64,000 bases of DNA, from assembly GCF_004336805.1 (NCBI RefSeq), contig NZ_SJXM01000015.1, positions 1-64,000 on the forward strand, written 5' to 3'. The position numbers and the translations under genes were made by a program. The DNA is from Aeromicrobium sp. IC_218. GTDB lineage: Bacteria > Actinomycetota > Actinomycetes > Propionibacteriales > Nocardioidaceae. How positions within the stretch are numbered: the stretch's first letter is position 1; each line of letters opens with the position of its first letter. This document shows positions 27,155-39,528 of this stretch, piece by piece. The notes below the pieces were generated by a model that worked only from the letters and a program-made list of their open reading frames with translations, was not told where the DNA came from and made no database searches.

Positions 27155-29727
27155 GCCGGGACCTCCGCCCCACGCACCGGGATGGTCGCCCCGCCGATGA
27201 GCACGGCCCGCTCCTGCTCGGTGGCCGGACGCTTCTGGCCGCGCTCCTGGACGTACGCGAGGTCGGGGTCGCCGACGTCCGGGGCGTTGACGAACGCGCT
27301 GAACCGGCGCAGCTTCTCGGGGTCCGCCAGGGTGGCGGCCCACTCGTCCTCGTACCGGTCGACGTGGCCGGCCATCGCGGCGTCGAGGTCGGCGGCGATG
27401 CCGAGCGAGTCGTCCATGACGACGGCCCGGACGGCGTCCAGCCCACCCTCGACCGACTCCAGCCACGTCGCCGTGCGCTGCAGCCGGTCGGCGGTGCGCA
27501 CGTAGTACATGAGGAACCGGTCGATCGTGCGCACCAGCTCCTCGGTGCTCAGGTCCTCGGCGAGCAGCTGGGCGTGGCGCGGGGTGAAGCCGCCGTTGCC
27601 GCCGACGTACACGTTCCAGCCCTGGTCGGTGGCGATCACGCCGACGTCCTTGCCGCGGGCCTCGGCGCACTCACGGGCGCAGCCGGAGACGCCGAGCTTG
27701 ATCTTGTGCGGCGAGCGCAGGCCGCGGTACCGCAGCTCGAGCGCGACGGCCAGGCCGACCGAGTCCTGCACGCCGAACCGGCACCAGGTCTGCCCGACGC
27801 AGGACTTCACGGTGCGCAGCGACTTGCCGTAGGCGTGCCCGGACTCGAAGCCGGCGTCGACGAGCCGCTGCCAGATGGCCGGCAGCTGCTCGATGCGGGC
27901 GCCGAACAGGTCGATCCGCTGGCCGCCCGTGATCTTGGTGTACAGCCCGAAGTCCGCCGCGACCTGACCGATGGCGATCAGCCCCTCGGGCGTCACTTCC
28001 CCGCCGGGGATGCGCGGGACGACGGAGTACGTGCCGTCCTTCTGCATGTTGGCCATGACGTGGTCGTTGGTGTCCTGCAGCGCGGCGTTCTCGCCGTCCA
28101 GGACGTGCCCGTGACCGAGGCTGGCCAGGATCGAGGCCACCACCGGGCGGCAGATGTCGCAGCCGCGCCCGGTGCCGTGCCGGTCGACCAGCTCGCTGAA
28201 CGTGGTGATGCCGCTGACCCGCACGACGTCGAACAGCTGGGCCCGGCTCAGCGCGAAGTGCTCGCACAGGGCGTCGCTGACCTCGACGCCCGCGGCCTCG
28301 AGCTCGGCGTTCACCAGCGTCTTGACCAGCGGCAGGCAGGACCCGCAGCTCGTCCCCGCGCGGGTGCACGCCTTCACCCCGGCCACGTCGGTGCACCCGC
28401 CGTCGGAGACGGCGCATCGGACGCTACCGGCGGTGACGTTGTTGCACGAGCACACCGTCGCCTCGTCCGGCAGGGCCCCGGCGCTGGGCGGCTCGACGCC
28501 GTCCGGCAGGAGCCAGGCGGTCGGGTCGCCGCCGAGCGGGTTGCCGACCAGCGGCCGCAGCGTCGTGTAGGCGGACGCGTCGCCGACCAGCACGCCGCCG
28601 AGCAGGGTCGAGGCGTCGTCGCTCAGCACGAGCTTCTTGTAGACGCCCGCGACCGGGTCGGCGTACACGACCTCGAGGCTCCCGGCCGTGGCGGCGAACG
28701 CGTCGCCGAAGCTGGCCACGTCGACGCCGAGCAGCTTCAGCTTCGTCGACATGTCAGCACCCTCGAACGTGGCCTCGCCGCCGAGCAGCCGGTCGGCGAC
28801 GACCTCGGCCATCGTGTAGCCCGGCCCCACCAGGCCCCAGACCCGTCCGGCGATGCACGCGACCTCGCCGATCGCGTACACGTCGGGGTCGCTGGTGCGG
28901 CAGGCGTCGTCGGCCAGCACGCCACCGCGCTCGTGCACGTCCAGCCCGGCGGCCCGGGCGAGCTCGTCGCGCGGGCGGACGCCGGTGGCGAGCACGACCA
29001 CGTCGGTGGCCAGGCTGTCGCCGTCGGCGAAGTCCATCTGCTTGACCCGGCCCCGCCGGTCGCGGCGGATGCGCGAGGTGGCGGTGGACGTGCGGACGTC
29101 CACGCCGAGACCCTCGACGATGCGCCGCAGCGCCTCGCCGCCGGCCCGGTCGACCTGCACCGGCATGAGCCGGTCGGCGAACTCGACGACCGTCGCGTGG
29201 GCGCCCAGCTGGTCCAGCGCGCCCGCCGCCTCGAGACCGAGCAGCCCACCGCCGACCACGACGCCGCGGACCGGCGGACGTCCCTCGCCCTGGCGCTCGG
29301 TCACCCAGGCGCGCAGCTCGGCCACGTCGTCGACCGTCCGGTAGACGAAGCACCCCTCGGCGTCCGTGCCCTCGATCGGCGGGACGGCGGCGTACGAGCC
29401 GGTGGCCAGCACGAGCGCGTCGTAGGCGTGGGTCGTGCCGCGCGCGGTGACGGTGCGGGCCTCGCGGTCGATCGCCGAGACCGGCGAGCTGCGGTACAGC
29501 CGGACATCCGGCTCGCGCCACAGCGCCTGGTCGCCGAGCAGCAGCTCGTCGGCGTCGCGCAGCGTGAAGAACGACGTCAGCGCGACGCGGTCGTAGGGCG
29601 GCCGGCTCTCCTCGCCGAACACCTCGATCGTCCAGTCCCGGGTGGCGCCGCGCTCGACCAGCGCCTCGACCAGCCGCCGGGCGACCATGCCGGCCCCGAC
29701 GACCACGAGCCTCTTCTTCTGGGTCAT
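27151..29727 (-). CDS. nirB: Nitrite reductase (NADH) large subunit
   Basis: Sirohaem/Fe-S/FAD enzyme reducing nitrite to ammonium in the cytosol, 858 residues. Order: FAD/NAD(P)H domain (VVVGAGMVARRLVEAL; VVVGGGLLGLEAAGAL), a BFD-like 2Fe-2S domain (C-x-C in VCSCNNVT and C-x4-C pairs to TSCGSCLPLV), a second short Cys pair (GRGCDICRP), and the sulfite/nitrite reductase domain with C-x5-C (CVGQTWC) and C-x3-C (CARECAEA) holding 4Fe-4S and sirohaem. The start ATG lies six bases after a -10 box, so the mRNA is probably leaderless. First gene of nirB-nirD-nnaR. Confidence 0.96.
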   Translation of the reverse strand: MTQKKRLVVVGAGMVARRLVEALVERGATRDWTIEVFGEESRPPYDRVALTSFFTLRDADELLLGDQALWREPDVRLYRSSPVSAIDREARTVTARGTTHAYDALVLATGSYAAVPPIEGTDAEGCFVYRTVDDVAELRAWVTERQGEGRPPVRGVVVGGGLLGLEAAGALDQLGAHATVVEFADRLMPVQVDRAGGEALRRIVEGLGVDVRTSTATSRIRRDRRGRVKQMDFADGDSLATDVVVLATGVRPRDELARAAGLDVHERGGVLADDACRTSDPDVYAIGEVACIAGRVWGLVGPGYTMAEVVADRLLGGEATFEGADMSTKLKLLGVDVASFGDAFAATAGSLEVVYADPVAGVYKKLVLSDDASTLLGGVLVGDASAYTTLRPLVGNPLGGDPTAWLLPDGVEPPSAGALPDEATVCSCNNVTAGSVRCAVSDGGCTDVAGVKACTRAGTSCGSCLPLVKTLVNAELEAAGVEVSDALCEHFALSRAQLFDVVRVSGITTFSELVDRHGTGRGCDICRPVVASILASLGHGHVLDGENAALQDTNDHVMANMQKDGTYSVVPRIPGGEVTPEGLIAIGQVAADFGLYTKITGGQRIDLFGARIEQLPAIWQRLVDAGFESGHAYGKSLRTVKSCVGQTWCRFGVQDSVGLAVALELRYRGLRSPHKIKLGVSGCARECAEARGKDVGVIATDQGWNVYVGGNGGFTPRHAQLLAEDLSTEELVRTIDRFLMYYVRTADRLQRTATWLESVEGGLDAVRAVVMDDSLGIAADLDAAMAGHVDRYEDEWAATLADPEKLRRFSAFVNAPDVGDPDLAYVQERGQKRPATEQERAVLIGGATIPVRGAEVPA

Positions 29728-29733
29728 GGCTCG

Positions 29734-29754
29734 ACGGTAGGAAGGCCAGGTTTC
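29734..29754 (-). promoter_or_regulatory. Nitrate-regulon promoter motif, nirB copy
   Basis: Minus strand GAAAC-N5-CTTCC-TACCGT, then CGAGCC and the nirB ATG. GTAAC lies 22 bp upstream of GAAAC (two 11-bp steps). Spacing predicts a leaderless nirB transcript. Confidence 0.65.
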
Positions 29755-29772
29755 CTGCCCCGGCGCCCGCGG

Positions 29773-31233
29773 TTACGTCGCCGGAACGGATCGCTCACGC
29801 GGCGTCGTCGCCGGCTGTGAGGCCGGCGGGTCCACCTGCTCCAGCCACTGCGCGACGCCCTGGACGAGCACCCGGCACCCGCCGCAGCCCGTCGTGGCGC
29901 GGGTGCGGTCGGCCAGCGCGGGGACGCTCGTGCACCCGTCCTCCCAGGCGGCCACGAGGTCGCCCTTGGTCACCCCGTTGCAGCGGCAGACGGTGGTCGC
30001 CGCCGGCATCGTCGTGGGACTTCCGGACGTCGTGGGCGCCGCCCCGGACGTCCCGAGCAGCAGCTGGAGCGGGTCCGGGGGCAGGACGCCGGGCCGTCCG
30101 ACCTGCGTCGCCAGGTGGGCGGCGAGGTCGCCGTCGCCCACGCAGGTGAAGCCGGCCAGCTCGTCGTGGCGCACGACCAGCTCGACGTGGCGTCCGGCGT
30201 GCGGGTCGTGGACGGCGAGCACCCGGTCCTCCGGCCCGGCTCCGGAGCCACGGACCCCCTCGGTGACGACGTCCAGGCCCACCGCCTTGAGCCGCATCGC
30301 GGCGCCGGCGACGGTCGGGGCCGGCGCTGCCGCGGCCCCGGCCAGGCGGCGCGCGAGGGCGGCGGCCTGCTGCCAGCCGGGGCCCACCAGTCCGCTCGTG
30401 CCCTCGGGCGTGCGGGCGCAGTCGCCGATGGCCGACACCCGGGGGTCGTCGGTCGCCAGGTCGGCACCGACCACCACGCCACGGTCGACCGCGAGCCCGG
30501 CCGCCCGGGCCAGCCGGGTCTCGGGCTCCGAGCCGCAGGCCAGCACCAGCAGGTCGGCCTCGACGGTGCCGCTGTCGAGCCGCACCCCGGCGACCCTCCC
30601 GTCGACGGTCTCGACCGCCTGCAGCACCGCGGACGCGCGGACGTCCAGGCCCAGCCCGTGCAGCGCGCGGCCGACGACCTCGCCGGCCACCGGGTCGAGG
30701 TCGCGGGCGAGCACGGTCGGAGACGCCGAGACGAGCGTGACGGGCGCGCCGCGGTGGGCCAGGGCGCACGCCGCCTCCAGCCCCAGCGGGCCGCTCCCCA
30801 CCACCACCGCGCGCCGCGCACCGCGCGCGGCGACCTCGACGGCCCGGGCGTCGTCCAACGAGCGCAGCACGTGCACGCCCCGCGGCATCGTGTCGCCCAG
30901 ACCGTCGACCGGCAGCCGGCGGGCCCGGGCGCCGGTGGCCAGCACCAGGTGGTCGTAGGCGAACGTCCGCTCGGCCGTCGCCACGACGCGGCGCTCGCGG
31001 TCGACGTGCAGCGCCTCGGACCCGCCCCACACCCGCACACCGGCGGCCGGACGGGGAAGCGTCAACGAGGCGGCCTCGACCCGGCCGGCCAGCAGCTCGG
31101 TCAGCAGCACGCGGTTGTACGGCGCGTCCGGCTCGGCGCCCACCAGGTCGACCTCGGCGTGCGGCGCCAGCCGGGCGAGGTCGTCGGCGAACCGGTGGCC
31201 CACCATGCCGGCGCCGACCACCACGACCCTCAT
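29773..31233 (-). CDS. FAD oxidoreductase with C-terminal BFD-like 2Fe-2S domain, NasA partner
   Basis: 486 residues, resembling the N-terminal half of NirB but without the sirohaem domain. The FAD/NAD(P)H-binding part has VVVGAGMVGHRFADDL and VVVGSGPLGLEAACAL. The C-terminal BFD-like motif has VCRCNGVTKGDLVAAW and TTGCGGCRVL (C-x-C and C-x2-C). It probably passes electrons from NAD(P)H to the adjacent nitrate reductase, as NasB/NasC-type subunits do. The ATG overlaps the nasA stop (ATGA), so the two are co-translated. Last gene of narK-nasA-reductase. Confidence 0.85.
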   Translation of the reverse strand: MRVVVVGAGMVGHRFADDLARLAPHAEVDLVGAEPDAPYNRVLLTELLAGRVEAASLTLPRPAAGVRVWGGSEALHVDRERRVVATAERTFAYDHLVLATGARARRLPVDGLGDTMPRGVHVLRSLDDARAVEVAARGARRAVVVGSGPLGLEAACALAHRGAPVTLVSASPTVLARDLDPVAGEVVGRALHGLGLDVRASAVLQAVETVDGRVAGVRLDSGTVEADLLVLACGSEPETRLARAAGLAVDRGVVVGADLATDDPRVSAIGDCARTPEGTSGLVGPGWQQAAALARRLAGAAAAPAPTVAGAAMRLKAVGLDVVTEGVRGSGAGPEDRVLAVHDPHAGRHVELVVRHDELAGFTCVGDGDLAAHLATQVGRPGVLPPDPLQLLLGTSGAAPTTSGSPTTMPAATTVCRCNGVTKGDLVAAWEDGCTSVPALADRTRATTGCGGCRVLVQGVAQWLEQVDPPASQPATTPRERSVPAT

Positions 31234-33311
31234 CGGACGGCCCGCTCGACGGTCACCGCGCACACCTTCAGCTCGGGCATGCCCGAGACGGGGTCGGTCG
31301 CGTCGTTGGTCACGGCGTTGACCAGGTCGTCCCCGGCGAAGTGGAACGGGACGAACACGGTGTCCGGGCGCACCTGCGCACTGACCCGCGCCGGCGCGGT
31401 CATCGTGCCGCGCGCCGAGGTGACGACCACGTCCTCGTGCCCGTCGAGCCCGATGCGGGCCGCGAGCGTGGGGTGGATCTCGACGTAGGCGCCGGCCTGG
31501 CTGCGGTTCAGCCGCTCGACCCGACGGGTCTGGGCGCCGGACTGGTAGTGCTCGAGCAGGCGTCCGGTCACCAGCCACACCGGGGCGTCCGCCCGCACGA
31601 CGTCGTCCGGACCACGGGGCCGCACCGGCACCATCCGGGCCCGGCCGGACGCCGTGGGGAACCGCTCGCCGAAAGGGCGCGGCGTGCCGGGGTGGGACGT
31701 GTCGGGGCACGGCCAGAAGAGCGCCTCCCCCGCGTCCAGCCGCTCGTAGCTGATGCCCGCGTAGTCGGCACGGCCGCCGGCGCTGGCCCGGCGCAGCTCG
31801 TCGAACACCTCGCGCGGGTCGGTCGACCAGGTGCCCGGTGCGTCGAGCCGTCGAGCCAGCTCGGCCATGACCCACAGCTCGTCGCGGACGCCCGGCGGCG
31901 GCTCGACCGCGCGGCGCCGGCGCAGCACGCGGCCCTCGATGCCGGTCATGGTGCCCTCCTCCTCGGCCCACTGGGTGACCGGCAGGACGTAGTCGGCCAG
32001 CAGCGCGGTCTCCGACGGCACCACGTCGCACACGACGAGCAGGTCGAGCGACTCGAGCCGGCGCCGGACCGCGCGGGCGTCGGGGGCGCTGACGACGGGG
32101 TTGCTCCCGTGCACGAGCAGGGCGCGCGGGCCGCCGGGACGCCCGAGTGACGCCAGCAGCTCGACGGCCGGGACGCCGGGACCGGGCAGCACGTCGGGGT
32201 CCACGCCCCACACCCCCGCGACGTGCTCGCGCGCGGCAGGGTCGGCGATGGAGCGGTACCCGGGCAGCTGGTCGGCCTTGAGCCCGTGCTCGCGCCCGCC
32301 CTGCCCGTTGCCCTGGCCGGTGAGCGCGCCGTAGCCGCCGCGCTCGGCCCCGACCAGGCCCAGCGCCAGGGCGAGGTCGATCGCCGCGGTCACCGTGTCG
32401 GCGCCGTCGACGTGCTGCTCGCTGCCGCGGCCGGTCAGCACGAACGCGCCCCGTCCGCCCCGGTGCGGGCTGGCGTCGGCGAGCAGCCGGGCCACCCGGC
32501 GCAGCGCCGTCGCCGGCACGCCGGTCGTGGACGCGACCCGTTCGGGCCACCACTCGGCGACCGCGGCCCGGACGTCGTCCACCCCCTCGACCCGCTCGGC
32601 CAGGTACGCCTCGTCGGCCAGCCCCTCCCCCAGCACGACGTGCAGCAGGCCCAGCAGCAGGACGAGGTCGGTGCCGGGCACCGGGGCGAGGTGGACGCCG
32701 GCGCCGTCGTCGGTCAGCGCCGCGGTGGCCGAGCGCCGGGGGTCGACGACCACCAGCCCACCGCGCTCGCGCACGGCGGCCAGGTGCTGGACGCTCGGCG
32801 GCATCGTGTCGGCCAGGTTGCTGCCGAGCAGCAGGACGGCGTCGGCGTCGGCGAGGTCGGCCAGCGGGAACGGCAGCCCGCGGTCCAGCCCGAGAGTCCG
32901 GTTGGCGGCCGCCGCCGCGGCGGCCATGCAGAACCGGCCGTTGTAGTCGATGAACCGGGTCCGCAGCGCGAGCCGGGCGAGCTTGCCCAGCTGGTAGGCC
33001 TTCTCGTTCGTCAGGCCGCCACCGCCGAACACCGCGACCTCGTCACGGCCCAGCGCCCGCAGCCGGTCGGCGACGTCGTCCAGCGCCTCGTCCCATCCGA
33101 CCGGCTCGAGCGCTCCGGACGCCGTGCGCCGCAGCGGCTCGGTGAGCCGGTCGGGCACGCGGAGCAGCTCCGGGCTGGTCCAGCCCTTCTGGCACATGCC
33201 GCCGCGGTTCGTCGGGAAGTCGCGCGGCTCCGCGGCCAGGTCGCCGGCTTCCGTGCCGCTCAGCCGCTGGGCGCACTGCAGGGCGCAGTACGGGCAGTGG
33301 GTGTCGGTCAC
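31230..33311 (-). CDS. nasA: Assimilatory nitrate reductase catalytic subunit
   Basis: Molybdopterin (MGD) and 4Fe-4S enzyme reducing nitrate to nitrite in the cytoplasm, 693 residues. The N-terminal cluster motif is C6-x2-C9-x3-C13-x26-C40 (HCPYCALQC...GGMCQKG). Molybdopterin oxidoreductase signatures include GGGGLTNEKAYQLGK, FIDYNGRFCMA with the expected Cys ligand to Mo, LLGSNLADTMPP and GYGALTGQGNGQGGREHG. The C-terminal dinucleotide-binding domain contains LVTGRLLEHYQSGAQTRR. No signal peptide is present, which separates it from periplasmic NapA. It lacks the C-terminal BFD domain of some NasA proteins; that domain is on the next gene. GTG start, 4-bp overlap with narK. Confidence 0.93.
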   Translation of the reverse strand: MTDTHCPYCALQCAQRLSGTEAGDLAAEPRDFPTNRGGMCQKGWTSPELLRVPDRLTEPLRRTASGALEPVGWDEALDDVADRLRALGRDEVAVFGGGGLTNEKAYQLGKLARLALRTRFIDYNGRFCMAAAAAAANRTLGLDRGLPFPLADLADADAVLLLGSNLADTMPPSVQHLAAVRERGGLVVVDPRRSATAALTDDGAGVHLAPVPGTDLVLLLGLLHVVLGEGLADEAYLAERVEGVDDVRAAVAEWWPERVASTTGVPATALRRVARLLADASPHRGGRGAFVLTGRGSEQHVDGADTVTAAIDLALALGLVGAERGGYGALTGQGNGQGGREHGLKADQLPGYRSIADPAAREHVAGVWGVDPDVLPGPGVPAVELLASLGRPGGPRALLVHGSNPVVSAPDARAVRRRLESLDLLVVCDVVPSETALLADYVLPVTQWAEEEGTMTGIEGRVLRRRRAVEPPPGVRDELWVMAELARRLDAPGTWSTDPREVFDELRRASAGGRADYAGISYERLDAGEALFWPCPDTSHPGTPRPFGERFPTASGRARMVPVRPRGPDDVVRADAPVWLVTGRLLEHYQSGAQTRRVERLNRSQAGAYVEIHPTLAARIGLDGHEDVVVTSARGTMTAPARVSAQVRPDTVFVPFHFAGDDLVNAVTNDATDPVSGMPELKVCAVTVERAVR

Positions 33312-34843
33312 ACGCCGGCCCTCGCCATCGGTGCGCCCCGCCGCAGGTAGACCGCCCACGCGACGACCGCGCACACGACGTAGAAGCCGGTGAAGACGAC
33401 GAACGCGGTCTGCACCGCCTCGATCGGGTCGCTCACCCACGGGGACCCGAAGGTGATCGGGATGAGGAAGCCGCCGATCGCGCCGACCGCCCCGGCCAGT
33501 CCGATGACCGCGGACGCCTCCTTCACCGAGCGGGCGCGTGCCGCGGCCCGCGCCGGCGTCCCCTCCTCGGTGCCGGTGTCGGCGTACGAGCGCCAGATCG
33601 CCGGGATCATCCGGTACGTCGACCCGTTGCCGGCGCCCGCGGCGGCGAACACGACCAGGAAGGTGAGCAGGAACCAGCCGAACAGGCCGGTGTTGTGGTC
33701 GACCGCCGCGACGACGTCGGGCGCGTAGGCGAACGTGGCCGGGTCGACGCCGTCGGTCGGCTGGGCCGGCACCGGCTCGAGCGACCGCAGCGTGGCCAGG
33801 ACGCCCAGGGTCCCGGCCACCATGAGCGCGAAGCAGCCGACGGTCACCCGCGCGCCGCCGAGCCGGTCGGCGAGCCACCCGCCGAACGGGCGGGCCACCG
33901 AGCCGACGAGCGCCCCGAGGAAGGCGAAGTAGGCGAAGTTCACGCCGATGCCGTCCACCCCCGGCACCGGCTGGTTCCAGAAGTTCAGCTTGATGAGCAG
34001 CGGCATCGCGGCGGAGTAGCCGATGAACGAGCCGAACGTGCCGACGTACAGGAACGACATGACCCAGGTGTGCCGGTAGCGGACGACCGACAGCTGCTCG
34101 CGCACCGTCGAGCGGGCGCTGCGCAGGTTGTCCATGCCGGCCCAGGCCCCCGCGGCCGCGACCACGGCCAGCGCGGCGTACAGCAGACCGGCCCGCTCCA
34201 GGTGGATGCCGGACTCGGCCGCCTTGACCAGCCCGAACAGCCCGGCGCCACCGACGACCACGGGCAGGAACAGCTGGATGATCGCCACGCCGAGGTTGCC
34301 GCCCGCGGCGTTGAGCCCCAGCGCCGCGCCCTTGCGCTCGGCCGGGTAGAAGAAGTTGATGTTGGCCATGGACGAGGCGAAGTTGCCGCCGCCCAGGCCC
34401 GCGGTGGCCGCGACGAGCACGAGCACCCAGTACGGCGTGCCGGGACGCTGCACGACCACGACGAACAGCAACGTCGGGACGAGCAGCAGCACCGCGCTGG
34501 CGATCGTCCAGTTGCGGCCGCCGAACCGCGGCACCGCGAAGGTGTACGGCACCCGAAGCAGCGAGCCGACCAGGTTCGGCACGGCGAGCAGCCAGAACAG
34601 CTGCTGGGCGGTGAGGTCGAACCCGGCGCTCGCCATCATGGCGGCGCTGACGCTCCACAGCAGCCACACCGAGAAGCCCAGGTGCTCGGCGAAGATCGAC
34701 CAGGCCAGGTTCCGCCGGGCGACGCGCTGCCCGGTCCGGGCCCAGAACTCCGGGTCCTCGGGCTCCCAGTGGTCGATCCAGCGTCCGGGACGCCGGGTCC
34801 CGGAGGTCCGCTCCGGCGCGATCTCGCGTACGTCGGTCGTCAT
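33308..34843 (-). CDS. narK: Nitrate/nitrite transporter NarK
   Basis: MFS transporter of 511 residues with about 12 transmembrane helices. Nitrate-porter landmarks are visible: the arginine in LLRVPYTFAVPRFGGRNW, the nitrate signature AGLGGGNFASSMANINFFYP, the second arginine in GSVARPFGGWLADRLGG, and the late GAVGAIGGFLIP. A roughly 40-residue hydrophilic N terminus precedes helix 1. GGGGAG lies five bases before the ATG. It heads the operon narK-nasA-reductase and should supply substrate to NasA. Confidence 0.94.
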   Translation of the reverse strand: MTTDVREIAPERTSGTRRPGRWIDHWEPEDPEFWARTGQRVARRNLAWSIFAEHLGFSVWLLWSVSAAMMASAGFDLTAQQLFWLLAVPNLVGSLLRVPYTFAVPRFGGRNWTIASAVLLLVPTLLFVVVVQRPGTPYWVLVLVAATAGLGGGNFASSMANINFFYPAERKGAALGLNAAGGNLGVAIIQLFLPVVVGGAGLFGLVKAAESGIHLERAGLLYAALAVVAAAGAWAGMDNLRSARSTVREQLSVVRYRHTWVMSFLYVGTFGSFIGYSAAMPLLIKLNFWNQPVPGVDGIGVNFAYFAFLGALVGSVARPFGGWLADRLGGARVTVGCFALMVAGTLGVLATLRSLEPVPAQPTDGVDPATFAYAPDVVAAVDHNTGLFGWFLLTFLVVFAAAGAGNGSTYRMIPAIWRSYADTGTEEGTPARAAARARSVKEASAVIGLAGAVGAIGGFLIPITFGSPWVSDPIEAVQTAFVVFTGFYVVCAVVAWAVYLRRGAPMARAGV

Positions 34844-34888
34844 CGCCGCTCCCCTGTGCGGGCCGGCCCGGTGCCGGCGCTCGCGTCG

Positions 34889-34909
34889 AGGCTAGGAAGC
34901 CGATGTTTC
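34889..34909 (-). promoter_or_regulatory. Nitrate-regulon promoter motif, narK copy
   Basis: Minus strand GAAAC-N5-CTTCC-TAGCCT, about 45 bp upstream of the narK ATG. GTCAC repeats occur farther upstream. The leader after the -10 is about 40 nt and contains a Shine-Dalgarno. Confidence 0.65.
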
Positions 34910-34982
34910 GCCTGCGGTCGTCCGCCGGTGACTTCCGGTGACGAACCGCTCACAGCCGCCGGTGGCCGCGCGTGAGAACGAC

Positions 34983-35016
34983 GAAGCCCCCCGGACCCGA
35001 AGGTCCGAGGGGCTTC
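34983..35016 (-). terminator. Terminator after tuf
   Basis: An 8-bp stem (GAAGCCCC and complement) continues, after one internal mismatch, into a CGGACC/GGTCCG stem with a small loop. It lies 19 bp past the tuf stop and ends the str operon. Confidence 0.8.
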
Positions 35017-35034
35017 AGCGCTGGTGTCAGCAGG

Positions 35035-36228
<1,194 letters not shown>

Positions 36229-36319
36229 TGTGGGCTCCTCCTGGGATTGTTGTTGCTGTTGAACGCCGTTGGGTCCCGCGAACGGACACCTCAGGCCACC
36301 TTAACGGACGGACCGTGGA

Positions 36320-38431
<2,112 letters not shown>

Positions 38432-38517
38432 GTGGCGTCAGTTCCTTCGAAAGTCTGCTGTCAGGTCTGGGAAGTCCAGCGGGCGTCGCGCGAGCGCGGA
38501 CTCCCCGGTGACTCGAC

Positions 38518-38988
38518 TTACCAGCGGTAGTGGGCGAAGGCGCGGTTGGCCTCGGCCATCTTGTGCGTGTCCTCACGCTTCTTGACCGAGCCGCCGAGGC
38601 CGTTGCTGGCGTCGAGGAGCTCGTTCATCAGGCGCTCGGCCATCGTCTTCTCGCGACGCTCGCTGGAGTACTTGACCAGCCAGCGCAGGGCGAGCGTGGT
38701 CTGGCGCGAGGCGCGGACCTCGATCGGGACCTGGTAGGTCGCACCGCCGACGCGGCGGCTCTTGACCTCGAGGGTCGGCTTCACGTTGTCGAGTGCGCGC
38801 TTCAGCGTGATGACCGGATCGGTGCCGGTCTTCTCGCGGGTGCCCTCCAGGGCGGTGTAGACGATGCGCTGCGCGACCTGCTTCTTGCCGTCGAGCAGGA
38901 TCTTGTTGATCAGCTGGGTGACCAGCTGGCTCCCGTAGACCGGATCGGTCTCGATGGGACGCTTCGGGGCGGGACCCTTGCGCGGCAT
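38518..38988 (-). CDS. rpsG: 30S ribosomal protein S7
   Basis: 156-residue 16S 3'-domain organiser ([24 protein letters not shown] start). In E. coli it represses the str operon. Its ATG shares one base with the rpsL stop (TGATG), so the two are coupled. Confidence 0.97.
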   Translation of the reverse strand: MPRKGPAPKRPIETDPVYGSQLVTQLINKILLDGKKQVAQRIVYTALEGTREKTGTDPVITLKRALDNVKPTLEVKSRRVGGATYQVPIEVRASRQTTLALRWLVKYSSERREKTMAERLMNELLDASNGLGGSVKKREDTHKMAEANRAFAHYRW

Positions 38989-39362
38989 CAGCTCTTCTCC
39001 TTCTTCGCGCCGTAACGGCTGCGAGCCTGCTTGCGGCCCTTGACACCCTGGGTGTCGAGCGAGCCACGGATGATCTTGTAACGGACGCCCGGGAGATCCT
39101 TCACACGACCGCCGCGGACGAGGACGATCGAGTGCTCCTGCAGGTTGTGACCCTCACCGGGGATGTACGCGGTGACCTCGGTGCCGCTCGAGAGGCGGAC
39201 ACGTGCAACCTTGCGCAGCGCGGAGTTCGGCTTCTTGGGGGTCGTGGTGTACACGCGAGTGCAGACACCGCGACGCTGAGGCGAACCCTTGAGGGCCGGC
39301 GTGTTGGTCTTGACCACCTTGCTCTGGCGGCCCTTGCGAACCAACTGGTTGATCGTGGGCAC
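38988..39362 (-). CDS. rpsL: 30S ribosomal protein S12
   Basis: 124 residues from GTG 39362 ([14 protein letters not shown]), the standard length. A longer in-frame extension is not family-like. The streptomycin-response positions are wild type ([22 protein letters not shown]). AGAAGGAAG precedes the start. Confidence 0.97.
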   Translation of the reverse strand: MPTINQLVRKGRQSKVVKTNTPALKGSPQRRGVCTRVYTTTPKKPNSALRKVARVRLSSGTEVTAYIPGEGHNLQEHSIVLVRGGRVKDLPGVRYKIIRGSLDTQGVKGRKQARSRYGAKKEKS

Positions 39363-39458
39363 TACGAACTTCCTTCTGCAGAATGGATGTTGCCTGGAGG
39401 GCGCGGGCCCTCGAAGTGGGCACGCACGTCGGCCCGAAGATTTCGGGCACGGTCTCAA

Positions 39459-39487
39459 AGACTACCGGGTGGGGTCTGGCGGGTCAA
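39459..39487 (-). promoter_or_regulatory. Promoter of str operon
   Basis: Minus strand TTGACC (39482-39487), 17-bp spacer, TAGTCT (39459-39464). It is a good vegetative sigma match with a leader of about 90 nt to rpsL. Confidence 0.75.
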
Positions 39488-39528
39488 AATCGCCCCGTCA
39501 AGCGTGACACGCCGGGACGCCGTCCGGG

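Noticed and set aside
27364-29820. 818-codon open frame opposite nirB
   Set aside because: It mirrors nirB codon bias and contains no motif; nirB has all expected cysteine ligands.
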